A DNA stretch of 9,160 nt. Source: JAEZFI01 sp044508215. GTDB lineage: Bacteria > Actinomycetota > Acidimicrobiia > Acidimicrobiales > Microtrichaceae. The stretch covers positions 1 through 9,160 of the forward strand of contig JBIQID010000126.1 of assembly GCA_044508215.1 (NCBI GenBank), written 5' to 3'. The position numbers and the translations under genes are program-made. The notes below the pieces were generated by a model that did no database searches, was not told where the DNA came from, and was given only the letters and a program-made list of their open reading frames with translations. Shown in pieces: positions 1 to 5,667 of this stretch (the first letter of the stretch is position 1; each line of letters starts with the position of its first letter).

Positions 1-109
1 GAGCGGCAAGCGCGGACAGGTGAGGACACGGCGTCATCTTTGCAGAACCGGTGGCAGTCCTCTCCCGCCGTGGAGCGCGGGTCCCATCCCGTCGCAGCAG
101 CGCGCTGCG

Positions 110-122
110 TAGAGTGGGGTCG
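110..122 (+). promoter_or_regulatory. Putative leaderless promoter (-10) of the DUF4404 gene
   Basis: TAGAGT at 110-115 matches the actinobacterial -10 form TANNNT and ends 7 bases before the ATG at 123. This places the expected transcription start at or next to the start codon. There is no convincing Shine-Dalgarno sequence and no clear -35 element. The box supports the ATG at 123 over the in-frame ATG at 51. Confidence 0.5.
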
Positions 123-365
123 ATGGCCGACGACGCCCGCAAGGCCCTGTCCGACCTCTCCGGCGAGCTCGAGCGCCACGAAGGGGCACGGTCGGAACGC
201 GGTCGTGAGCTCTCCGACCGGGTCCGCTCCGCGGTGGAGGAGGACGACCACGAAGGTCTCGGCGACAAGCTGGCCGAGGCAGCGGTCCACTTCGAGGTCG
301 ACCACCCCGACCTCGCAGCGGTGCTCCGGCGGACCGTCCAGCTGCTCGGCGACGCCGGCCTCTGA
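123..365 (+). CDS. DUF4404 family small protein
   Basis: An 80-residue acidic, helical, soluble protein with no signal peptide or membrane segment. The C-terminal half, about residues 45-80, contains HFEVDHPDLAAVLRR followed by a short helix ending in DAGL. This resembles the conserved end of DUF4404 proteins as I remember them (a 'rFe..HP.la..l..i...L...GI' pattern), and the length is normal for that family. The function of the family is unknown. I chose the ATG at 123 because the family similarity begins there and a TANNNT box sits 7 bases upstream. An in-frame ATG at 51 would add 24 residues of unlikely composition. The gene lies 51 bases before the DUF2236 gene, which has its own promoter, so the two are probably separate units. 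The family call comes from motif memory only. Confidence 0.75.
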   Translation: MADDARKALSDLSGELERHEGARSERGRELSDRVRSAVEEDDHEGLGDKLAEAAVHFEVDHPDLAAVLRRTVQLLGDAGL

Positions 366-381
366 GCCCACGCCGAACCCG

Positions 382-416
382 TTGGCAGGAACCGGGTCCC
401 GCCCTACCATCAGGCG
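382..416 (+). promoter_or_regulatory. Putative leaderless sigma-70-type promoter of the DUF2236 gene
   Basis: TTGGCA (382-387) and TACCAT (405-410) are separated by an ideal 17-base spacer. The -10 ends 6 bases before the ATG at 417. This is the best promoter in the window and predicts a leaderless transcript starting at or just before the start codon. Confidence 0.65.
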
Positions 417-1286
417 ATGACCGAAGGTCTCCCGCTCCCTGCCGGTTCGATCTCGCGTCGTGTGAACTTGGAGCCGGTGCTGTTCGCCGGTGGCGCCCGC
501 GCCGTGCTGCTCCAGGTGGCGCACCCGTCCGTCGCAGCGGGCGTCGCAGCGTTCTCGGACTACCGCCGCGATCCGTGGAACCGCCTCTTCCGCACCGTCG
601 ACGTGATGCTGAAGCTGGCCTTCGGCACGCCCGAGGAGAGCCGGCGGCAGGAGAAGATCCTCGCTGCACGCCACAAGAGGGTGCAGGGCGTCGACGAGCT
701 GGGGCGGCAGTACCACGCGATGGACCCCGACCTCCTGGTGTGGGTCTGGGCAACGCTCGTGGACACCGGCGTCGACGTGTACCAGCGAGTGTTCGGCCGC
801 CTGTCCGCCGCCGAGCTCGAGAGGTTCCACGCCGAGCAGATCCCGGTGGCCGTCGCTTGCGGGGCGCCGCGTGAGCACGTCCCCGACACGTGGGGCGAAC
901 TGCGCGAGTACTTCGACCGGATGGTGGCCGAGGAGCTGGTGGTGGGCGATGCGGCGCGTGACGTGCTGATCGCCACCGAGGTGCCGCCCCTGCCCACGCC
1001 GCTGCGGCAGGTGCTGGGACCGTTCAACTCGGCCGTGACCACCGCGCTGCTCCCGCCGAAGCTCCGCGAGGCCTACGGGCTGGAGTGGAACCCGCGGGTG
1101 GCCGCCCGGGCCGAGCTGTTCTTCGCCGGCGCCCGGGCCGGCCGGGTGGTGCCGCCTCGCATCCGCCGGATGCCGTCGCGGATGCAGCTCCAGAGGGATC
1201 GGCCGCTGCACCTGCGTCCGGTGCGAGGTGCCGGCGTCGGCTCGCGCATCCTGGCGCGCCGGGGTTCCGCGCTCTCCACCAGCTGA
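417..1286 (+). CDS. DUF2236 / MpaB-like putative heme oxygenase
   Basis: A 289-residue protein of the DUF2236 family, whose characterised relatives include the fungal MpaB oxygenase and latex-clearing protein (rubber oxygenase), both b-type heme enzymes. Visible hallmarks are EPVLFAGGARAVLLQVAHP (residues 19-37) followed by VAAGVAAFSDYRRDPWNRL, ARHKRVQG (84-91), and YHAMDPDLLVWVWATLVDT (99-117). The protein is helical with no signal peptide, so it is probably cytosolic or membrane-peripheral. In family members I recall, the last motif usually reads WVHATLVDS; here that His is Trp111. The tail after about residue 245 is very Arg-rich and poorly conserved. The start is set by the promoter 6 bases upstream. 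The substrate is unknown; an oxygenase role is inferred from family alone. It is followed after 47 bases by a sigma-factor gene with a separate promoter. Confidence 0.85.
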   Translation: MTEGLPLPAGSISRRVNLEPVLFAGGARAVLLQVAHPSVAAGVAAFSDYRRDPWNRLFRTVDVMLKLAFGTPEESRRQEKILAARHKRVQGVDELGRQYHAMDPDLLVWVWATLVDTGVDVYQRVFGRLSAAELERFHAEQIPVAVACGAPREHVPDTWGELREYFDRMVAEELVVGDAARDVLIATEVPPLPTPLRQVLGPFNSAVTTALLPPKLREAYGLEWNPRVAARAELFFAGARAGRVVPPRIRRMPSRMQLQRDRPLHLRPVRGAGVGSRILARRGSALSTS

Positions 1287-1298
1287 CCGCCGGCGCCC

Positions 1299-1333
1299 GT
1301 GACGCTGTCGCAGGCCGGTCGTACGATCTGCAG
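1299..1333 (+). promoter_or_regulatory. Putative leaderless promoter of the sigma-factor gene
   Basis: GTGACG (1299-1304, resembling TTGACA) and TACGAT (1322-1327) are separated by 17 bases. The -10 ends 6 bases before the GTG at 1334. No Shine-Dalgarno sequence is visible. The element favours the GTG over upstream in-frame starts that lie inside the DUF2236 gene. Confidence 0.55.
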
Positions 1334-2359
1334 GTGACCTCCACCCTGTCCAGCGCCGGCCGCGGGGGCGAGCTCCCAGCCGACCTCCAGTCCGAGCTCG
1401 AGGCCCACCGCCGCCAGCTCACCGGCTACTGCTACCGGATGCTCGGCTCGCCCTCCGAGGCAGAGGATGCGGTGCAGGAGACGATGGTCCGTGCGTGGCG
1501 AGCGCTCGACCGGTTCGAGGGCCGCTCCTCGCTCAGGTCGTGGCTCTACCGGATCGCCGGCAACGTGTGCGTCGACATGGCGCGCAGCCCACAGCGGCGT
1601 GCCCGGCCGATGGACCTCGGGCCGTCCACCCGCACCGCCGACGCGGTGCTGGGCGAAACCAGCCCGGAGAACGTGTTCGTGCAACCGATCGCCGACGACA
1701 AGGTCGTCGACCTCTCCGGTGACCCGGCCGAGGTCGCCGCAGCGCGTGAGTCGATCCGGCTCGCGTTCGTCGCCGCGCTCCAGCACCTCCCCGCCCGGCA
1801 GCGGTCGGTCCTCATCCTCTGCGAGGTGCTCCGGTGGCAGGCCTCCGAGGTGGCAGAGCTGCTCGAGACCAGCACCGCGTCCGTGAACAGCGCGCTCCAA
1901 CGCGCCCGGGCCACCCTCGCCGAGCACCAGGGCGAACCGCTCGACGCCACGGTCGACCCCGCCCACCAGGAACTACTCGCCCGTTACGTCGACGCGTTCG
2001 AGCGCTACGACATCGCCGAGCTGGTGGGGTTGCTCCGCGACGACGTGGTCCTCTCCATGCCCCCGTGGGAGCTGTGGCTCCGCGGCCCCGAAGACCTCGC
2101 CGGGTGGTTCCTCGGCCAGGGCATCGCCTGCAAGGGCTCGCGTCTGCTCCCGGTGGCCGTCAACGGCACCGCCGGGTTCGGCAGCTACAAGCCCGCCGGC
2201 CCGGGGGTGTGGGAGCCGTTCGCCATCCAGGTCATCGAGGTGGCGGGCGGCCGGATCGTCGGCCACCACAACTTCCTCTATCCCGACCGCTTCGCCGACT
2301 TCGGACTGCCGCCCCGCCTGGTCGACGGGTCGGTGGAGGAGCAGACCTCCGGCAGCTGA
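1334..2359 (+). CDS. ECF sigma factor with C-terminal SnoaL-like domain (SigG / TIGR02960-like)
   Basis: A 341-residue RNA polymerase sigma-70 factor of the extracytoplasmic-function type. Region 2 spans about residues 22-92 (YCYRMLGSPSEAEDAVQETM, then AWRALDRFEGRSSLRSWLYR and NVCVDM). Region 4 spans about 140-196 (LPARQRSVLILCEVLRWQAS, EVAELL, then SVNSALQRARATL). Residues 208-330 form a SnoaL/NTF2-like domain with SMPPWELWLRGPEDLAGWF and GGRIVGHHNF, ending FGLPPRL. This order and length match the SigG-like group (TIGR02960). Such factors generally lack a classical anti-sigma partner, and the SnoaL domain is thought to modulate activity. No anti-sigma gene is adjacent here. GTG is chosen because a -35/-10 pair ends 6 bases before it and the fold starts 22 residues later. 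The last 82 bases overlap a convergent minus-strand gene. Target promoters and inducing signal are unknown. Confidence 0.9.
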   Translation: MTSTLSSAGRGGELPADLQSELEAHRRQLTGYCYRMLGSPSEAEDAVQETMVRAWRALDRFEGRSSLRSWLYRIAGNVCVDMARSPQRRARPMDLGPSTRTADAVLGETSPENVFVQPIADDKVVDLSGDPAEVAAARESIRLAFVAALQHLPARQRSVLILCEVLRWQASEVAELLETSTASVNSALQRARATLAEHQGEPLDATVDPAHQELLARYVDAFERYDIAELVGLLRDDVVLSMPPWELWLRGPEDLAGWFLGQGIACKGSRLLPVAVNGTAGFGSYKPAGPGVWEPFAIQVIEVAGGRIVGHHNFLYPDRFADFGLPPRLVDGSVEEQTSGS

Positions 2360-2631
2360 CCGTCCTGACCGAAGAGCGACGCGACGCCGACCAGTCGCAG
2401 GAGCGCTGCCAGCGCCGGGTCCACTCGCTCCAGCACGAGGCGACGGTCGATCCGCCTGCTCGCCAGCAGGAGTCGCAGGAGGTCGTCCACGAGGCCCAGG
2501 TCGCAGCGGGTGGACGCCCGGACGTGGCCCAGGACGCGGGCGCGGCGCCGCCCGACGAGGACGATCACCGCTCTCGGAAGCCCGGACGCGCTCTCCACCC
2601 CCTGAGGACGGAAGAGCGGCTCGCTTCTCAC
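2278..2631 (-). CDS. Small STAS-like domain protein, overlapping the sigma gene tail-to-tail
   Basis: A 117-residue reading frame. A beta strand (AVIVLVGRRR, residues 21-30) precedes CDLGLVDDLLRLLLASRR (43-60), RRLVLERVDPALAALLRL (63-80) and VGVASLFG. This resembles small actinobacterial STAS-like proteins, where a 'vDaLARLqLaARRlg..iRLr...peLreLL.l.Gl.dv' pattern is typical. Third codon positions are almost all G or C from about 2570 down to 2340, whereas the upstream extension of this frame runs antisense to the VOC gene and is a shadow. No phosphorylatable Ser/Thr appears at the SpoIIAA-type site, so classical partner switching is not supported. The start is uncertain: GTG at 2631 is used, GTG at 2598 is an alternative (106 residues), and neither has a ribosome binding site. 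The 3' end overlaps the convergent sigma gene by 82 bases. Function unknown. Confidence 0.6.
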   Translation of the reverse strand: MRSEPLFRPQGVESASGLPRAVIVLVGRRRARVLGHVRASTRCDLGLVDDLLRLLLASRRIDRRLVLERVDPALAALLRLVGVASLFGQDGQLPEVCSSTDPSTRRGGSPKSAKRSG

Positions 2632-2649
2632 CGATGAGTGCGAGCGCTC
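2614..2649. repeat. Interrupted inverted repeat in the STAS/VOC divergent region
   Basis: GAGCG-g-CTCGC (2614-2624) pairs with GCGAG-CGCTC (2640-2649). Inside it CTCA (2627-2630) pairs with TGAG (2635-2638) around CCGA. This gives about 14 base pairs with one bulged G and a small internal loop. It covers the upstream candidate GTG of the STAS-like gene, so it is either an mRNA hairpin at that start or a protein-binding site between the two divergent genes. Confidence 0.5.
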
Positions 2650-2727
2650 CGGTCCGTCACCACTGCATGCGCCCTTCCAGAGGGGGAGGGTGCCGCCAGT
2701 GACCACCGCGCCGAAGGAGCACCTGCC

Positions 2728-3498
2728 ATGGCCACCACCGACCACATCCCCCCGGGGCACCCCTGCTGGGTGGACGTCTTCACCAGCGATCCGGAGCGCG
2801 CCCAGGCGTTCTACGGCGAGGTCCTCGGCTGGACCTGTGAACCCGGCGGCGAGGAGTACGGCGGCTACTTCAACTTCTCGCGAGGCGAGCACATGGTCGC
2901 CGGCGGGATGCTCAACGACGGCACCCACGGCACGCCCGACTTCTGGACCGTCTACATCGCGGTGGCGGATGCTGCCGCGAGCGTCGCGACCGCCGTGGAG
3001 AACGGCGCCAACGTGATCGTGGCGCCGATGGCCGTGGGCGAACTGGGAACGATGGCGGTGCTCGGTGACCCGGGTGGGGCAGCGATCGGGCTCTGGCAGC
3101 CCGGGCTCCACAAGGGCTTCGGGCTGGTGGCCGAGCCGGGGGCGCCCAGTTGGTTCGAGCTGAACGCCCGTGACTACGACGTCAGCCTGCCCTTCTACGC
3201 CAAGACGTTCGGCTGGGACCTCCACACCGTCGCCGACGAGGAGGGCTTCCGCTACTCGACCGCCGGCGAGGAGGAGTCCGCCATCGCCGGGCTCATGGAC
3301 GCCAGCGCGATGCTGCCCGAGGGCGTGCCGCCGAACTGGCAGGTCTACTTCGGCGTGGCCGACACCGACGCGGCACTCGCGAGGGTCGTCGAGCTGGGCG
3401 GTCAGGTCGTGATGCCGGCCGAGGACTCGCCCTACGGGCGCATGGCCATCGCCGCTGATCCGATGGGTGCGGTCTTCAAGCTCGTCGCCGACGGCTGA
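2728..3498 (+). CDS. Two-domain VOC (glyoxalase-like) protein, CFP30B/Rv0577-like
   Basis: A 256-residue protein made of two vicinal-oxygen-chelate modules. Module 1 covers about residues 11-124 (HPCWVDVFTSDPERAQAFYG, LGW, YIAVAD, LGDPGGAAIGLWQ). Module 2 covers about 139-254 (APSWFELNARDYDVSLPFYA, FGW, VYFGVADTDAA, AADPMGAVFKL). The arrangement and the GTP/PPNW loops resemble mycobacterial CFP30B (Rv0577) and Streptomyces 'hydroxylase' annotations. The reaction is unknown. The usual metal-binding His/Glu set is not clearly present: module 2 has Glu144 in its first strand, but the closing strands lack an acidic residue. The start is the ATG at 2728, supported by AAGGAG at 2714-2719 with 8-base spacing. 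The in-frame extension to 2638 lacks family similarity. Cytosolic, apparently monocistronic, and followed at once by a hairpin. Confidence 0.88.
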   Translation: MATTDHIPPGHPCWVDVFTSDPERAQAFYGEVLGWTCEPGGEEYGGYFNFSRGEHMVAGGMLNDGTHGTPDFWTVYIAVADAAASVATAVENGANVIVAPMAVGELGTMAVLGDPGGAAIGLWQPGLHKGFGLVAEPGAPSWFELNARDYDVSLPFYAKTFGWDLHTVADEEGFRYSTAGEEESAIAGLMDASAMLPEGVPPNWQVYFGVADTDAALARVVELGGQVVMPAEDSPYGRMAIAADPMGAVFKLVADG

Positions 3499-3528
3499 CC
3501 CCGACGGAACGCCGCAACCGTCGAGGGG
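3499..3528. terminator. Hairpin after the VOC gene, possibly bidirectional
   Basis: CCCCGACGG (3499-3507) pairs with CCGTCGAGGGG (3518-3528) with one bulged A, giving nine base pairs and a 10-base loop. It starts at the base after the VOC stop codon. No T-run follows on either strand, so it would be a non-canonical terminator. It could also end transcripts leaving the tRNA gene on the minus strand. Confidence 0.5.
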
Positions 3529-3547
3529 TACCGCCTCCGCCTGCCAG

Positions 3548-3620
3548 CGCCCCCGGCAGGATTCGAACCTGCGGCCACCCGCTTAGGAGGCGGATGCTCT
3601 ATCCCCTGAGCTACGGAGGC
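3548..3620 (-). tRNA. tRNA-Arg (anticodon CCT)
   Basis: A complete 73-base cloverleaf on the minus strand. The acceptor stem is GCCTCCG/CGGGGGC (one T-G wobble). The D arm is GCTC-AGGGGATA-GAGC. The anticodon arm is TCCGC-CTCCTAA-GCGGG, with CCT at the anticodon positions (reads AGG). The variable loop is 5 bases and the T arm is GCAGG-TTCGAAT-CCTGC. The discriminator base is G. The 3' CCA is not encoded (the next bases are CTG) and must be added post-transcriptionally. No convincing -10 box lies just upstream on the minus strand, so transcription may read through from the ScyD-like gene, whose stop codon is 53 bases away. AGG is a rare Arg codon in such genomes. Confidence 0.97.
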
Positions 3621-3656
3621 TGGGGCCCCAGTCTCGCGCGAGACGGGACCCCAGCC
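3618..3656. terminator. Strong GC-rich stem-loop between the ScyD-like gene and tRNA-Arg
   Basis: GGCTGGGG (3618-3625) pairs with CCCCAGCC (3649-3656). Nested inside is a perfect palindrome, GTCTCGCGCGAGAC (3631-3644). There is no T-run. The outer arm includes the first three bases of the tRNA (3618-3620), so in a read-through transcript this fold competes with the tRNA acceptor stem. Confidence 0.5.
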
Positions 3657-3668
3657 TCACCGCTGGGG
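3649..3668. terminator. Alternative stem-loop just after the ScyD-like stop codon
   Basis: CCCCAGC (3649-3655) also pairs with GCTGGGG (3662-3668) around a 6-base loop. On the minus strand this begins 5 bases after the stop codon of the secreted-protein gene. It shares its CCCCAGC arm with the 3618-3656 hairpin, so the two folds exclude each other. Confidence 0.45.
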
Positions 3669-3673
3669 GACGC

Positions 3674-4897
3674 TCAGGTCTGACCCGGAGTCGGCAGTTC
3701 CGGCCCGAACGCCGAACGGTTGACCTTCACCACCTGGCCGGCCTCGGGGATGCCGAGGAACAGACCGGCCAACGACCACGCCGTGGAGTACAGCGAACCG
3801 TGGTGGAACTCGAGCCCGACCGGCATCGTCACCGAGGCGTAGGTGCGGGTGCCGTCACGGTCGATCCGGACGATCCGCCCGATGGTCGACGGGTCGAACG
3901 GCGGCTCCTCGCCCTCGGCGGGGGGTGCCTCGCCCTCGGGTCCCTCACCAGGTGGCGGCTCCTCGCCGGGCGGCGGGCCGGGGGGCGCACCGTGGATGGC
4001 CTCCGACACGTAGACCTCGCCGTGGTCGCCGACGGCCACGCCCGTCGGGCCGGTGAGCCCGCTGATCACCTTCTTGACCTTGGCGGTTCGGGCGTCGAGC
4101 ACGTACACGCGGCCCTCACCCGGGGCCTCCGCCGAGAGCGTGGAGACGTACAGCGTGTTCCGTGGGCCGTAGGCGAGGCCGGTGGGCACCGAGTCGCAGC
4201 CGAGGTGCTCGGGATCGTTGTTCGGCGCACCGGCGCACGGACCGGTGGTCACGAGCGGCGGCACGAAGAACGTCTTCACCCCGCCCTTGCTGTCGATCGA
4301 CAGCACCGAGTTCGCTCCGGCGTCCGCCACCATGACGTACCGCTTCCAGCTCCAGCTGGGCTGCGCGACCACGTCGAACGGGTTCGAGAGCGCGTCCAGC
4401 GGTTCGCCGGTCTCCGGGTCGAACTGCAACTGGCCGTCGGGGTTGTTCGCGAGCTCGTGGGCCAGCAGGTCGGCGAGGGCCTTCGGGGTCTGGCCGACGC
4501 GACGTGTGACGTAGACGGTCGAACCGCCGGTCGCTCCCGGTTCCTGCGCCTCGCCGGTCACGAACGCGATCCGACCGTCCACGTCGTCCGCAGCGACGGC
4601 GCCCGTGAGGCCGTCGAGGACCGTCCAGGTCTTGCCGCCGCGAGGGTTGATGAGGGTGAGCTCCCCGGTGCCTGGCCCGGAGCCCTGCTGGGTGACGAGC
4701 AGGTGCCCGCCGACGGCCGACAGGCCGAAGGGGCCTTCCAGCCCTTCTGCGATGACCTCGATCGGGTCACCTTTCGGCGGTCGGTGGCGGTGACCCCCCT
4801 TCCCGTTGCCTCCCGCGAGTGCGGGGGCCGCTGTGAGCGCAAGTGTCGCCACCACGCACAAGCCCGCCAAGGCGCCAATCCGTTGGCTTCGTCGCAT
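3674..4897 (-). CDS. Secreted ScyD/ScyE-family beta-propeller protein
   Basis: A 407-residue exported protein. Residues 1-28 are a Sec signal peptide: basic MRRSQR, a hydrophobic core, then APALA with cleavage expected before GG. The mature part shows repeated propeller-type blades such as VIAEGLEGPFGLSAVGGHLL (49-68), NPFDVVAQPSWSWKRYVMVA (172-191), VPTGLAYGPRNTLYVSTLSA (237-256), LTGPTGVAVGDHGEVYVSEA (281-300) and MPVGLEFHHGSLYSTAWSL (358-376). This is the pattern of the ScyD/ScyE family, named after cyanobacterial scytonemin-cluster proteins; the actinobacterial role is unknown. Cys221 and Cys234 could form a disulfide. Residues 303-335 are a Pro/Glu/Gly-rich insertion. Of two nearby ATGs (4903 and 4897), 4897 is chosen because GGAGG lies 6 bases before it and directly abuts the other. 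It is divergent from the tetR operon. Confidence 0.87.
   Translation of the reverse strand: MRRSQRIGALAGLCVVATLALTAAPALAGGNGKGGHRHRPPKGDPIEVIAEGLEGPFGLSAVGGHLLVTQQGSGPGTGELTLINPRGGKTWTVLDGLTGAVAADDVDGRIAFVTGEAQEPGATGGSTVYVTRRVGQTPKALADLLAHELANNPDGQLQFDPETGEPLDALSNPFDVVAQPSWSWKRYVMVADAGANSVLSIDSKGGVKTFFVPPLVTTGPCAGAPNNDPEHLGCDSVPTGLAYGPRNTLYVSTLSAEAPGEGRVYVLDARTAKVKKVISGLTGPTGVAVGDHGEVYVSEAIHGAPPGPPPGEEPPPGEGPEGEAPPAEGEEPPFDPSTIGRIVRIDRDGTRTYASVTMPVGLEFHHGSLYSTAWSLAGLFLGIPEAGQVVKVNRSAFGPELPTPGQT
3900..3967. repeat. Direct repeat inside the Pro/Glu/Gly linker of the ScyD-like gene
   Basis: GGCGGCTCCTCGCC occurs exactly at 3900-3913 and again at 3954-3967. The 54-base period is 18 codons, so the frame is kept. 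It encodes the repeated GEEPP part of the low-complexity linker and suggests growth by in-frame duplication. Confidence 0.7.
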
Positions 4898-4903
4898 CCT
4901 CAT

Positions 4904-4908
4904 CCTCC
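4904..4908 (-). promoter_or_regulatory. Ribosome binding site deciding the ScyD-like start
   Basis: On the minus strand GGAGG is followed by ATGAGGATG. The first ATG (4903) touches the GGAGG and is too close for initiation. The second (4897) sits at the preferred 6-base spacing and directly precedes the signal peptide. Confidence 0.75.
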
Positions 4909-4955
4909 GTTCCGCCCGGAGGCCCGCCGCTCGAGCCCTGAGGGCCGACCTCCTG

Positions 4956-4985
4956 AACATACGTCCGCACCCCGTACGGCGGGAA
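4956..4985 (-). promoter_or_regulatory. Putative promoter of the ScyD-like gene
   Basis: Reading the minus strand, TTCCCG (4985-4980) and TATGTT (4961-4956) are 18 bases apart. This leaves a leader of about 50 bases before the GGAGG/ATG. The -10 is good and the -35 is weak. A CCGTACGG palindrome (4972-4979) lies in the spacer. Confidence 0.4.
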
Positions 4986-5002
4986 GAGCCGATTTCGGAC
5001 CT

Positions 5003-5020
5003 GGAACTTCGAGAAGTTCC
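5003..5020. promoter_or_regulatory. Palindromic operator, probably for the TetR regulator
   Basis: GGAACTTC (5003-5010), two bases GA, then GAAGTTCC (5013-5020) form a perfect inverted repeat with 8-base arms, typical in size for a TetR dimer. It lies in the divergent region, about 25 bases upstream of the tetR -10 and 17 bases upstream of the proposed -35 of the ScyD-like gene. It is A/T-richer than its surroundings. Assignment to the adjacent TetR protein rests on position and symmetry. Confidence 0.65.
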
Positions 5021-5045
5021 GTCGGAAAAACGTCGCTTCTGGTCG

Positions 5046-5057
5046 TAGGGTTGTGGC
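5046..5057 (+). promoter_or_regulatory. Putative leaderless promoter (-10) of tetR
   Basis: TAGGGT at 5046-5051 ends 6 bases before the GTG at 5058, again predicting a leaderless mRNA. The -35 position (around 5022-5027, TCGGAA) is poor and begins two bases after the palindrome, so a bound repressor would block polymerase. Confidence 0.5.
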
Positions 5058-5666
5058 GTGCCCCGTGCGAATACCGAACCGGACCTCCCCACCGACGGGC
5101 GAAGGGCGAGATCGGCCCGCAGCCGGGCTGCTGTGGTCCGGGCGTTCGTCGACCTCGTCGACGAGACGGGCCGACGTCCCACGGTGGAGGAGGTGGCCGC
5201 GGCAGCCGACGTCTCGGTCCGGTCGGTGTACCGGCTCTTCCCCGACACCGACTCGCTCGTCGCCGCGGCGGTGGCGGCGCAGGCCGAGGCGATCGGTCCC
5301 CTCTTCGAGCTGGACGTCGCACCGACGGCTCCGCTCGAGCAGCGGGTGAGCGAGCTGATCTCGCGCCGCGCCCGCGCCTACGACCGCCTGCGTTCGACCC
5401 GCGCCGTGGCGATCGGCCGGCCGGAGGGAGCGGACGTGCTCGACGAGCGCCGGTCCCTCCTGCGACGGCAGGTGGTGCAGCTGTTCGGCAAGGAGCTCGC
5501 CAAGCGGAGCGGTGCCGGGCGCAAGGACCTGGTGGAGGCATTGGAGATGGCCACGGGGTGGGGAGCTTGGGATGCGCTGCGGCGCGACCAGGGTCTCTCC
5601 GCTGCCCGGGCCCGACGGATCGTGGAGGCAACTGTGCTGTCGCTGCTCGGATCGAGGCGGTTCTGA
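5058..5666 (+). CDS. TetR/AcrR-family transcriptional regulator
   Basis: A 202-residue DNA-binding repressor. The N-terminal helix-turn-helix lies at about residues 41-63 (PTVEEVAAAADVSVRSVYRL, then FPDTDSL), the classic TetR motif. The remaining helical part, about 75-200, would be the ligand-binding and dimerisation domain; it shows no recognisable ligand signature. GTG at 5058 is chosen because a TANNNT box lies 6 bases upstream. The stop codon is one base before the ATG of the haloalkane dehalogenase, so the two are almost certainly co-transcribed. A perfect 8-2-8 inverted repeat upstream is the likely operator, giving autoregulation and control of the downstream enzymes. The effector may be a halogenated or related hydrophobic compound, but that is inferred only from the neighbour. 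Confidence 0.92.
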   Translation: MPRANTEPDLPTDGRRARSARSRAAVVRAFVDLVDETGRRPTVEEVAAAADVSVRSVYRLFPDTDSLVAAAVAAQAEAIGPLFELDVAPTAPLEQRVSELISRRARAYDRLRSTRAVAIGRPEGADVLDERRSLLRRQVVQLFGKELAKRSGAGRKDLVEALEMATGWGAWDALRRDQGLSAARARRIVEATVLSLLGSRRF

Positions 5667-5667
5667 C

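Noticed and set aside
1..109. Possible C-terminal end of an upstream plus-strand gene (frame ending in TGA at 21-23)
   Set aside because: Only six codons are visible before the stop, too few to support any call. No other feature is seen in this stretch.
34..753. Minus-strand frame of 239 codons opposite the DUF4404 and DUF2236 genes
   Set aside because: Arg/Pro/Gly-rich shadow. Both plus-strand genes show family motifs and promoters.
2632..3225. Upstream part of the minus-strand frame that contains the STAS-like gene
   Set aside because: This part runs antisense to the VOC gene and gives a His/Gly/Val-rich product without family features. Only the part below about 2631 is treated as real.
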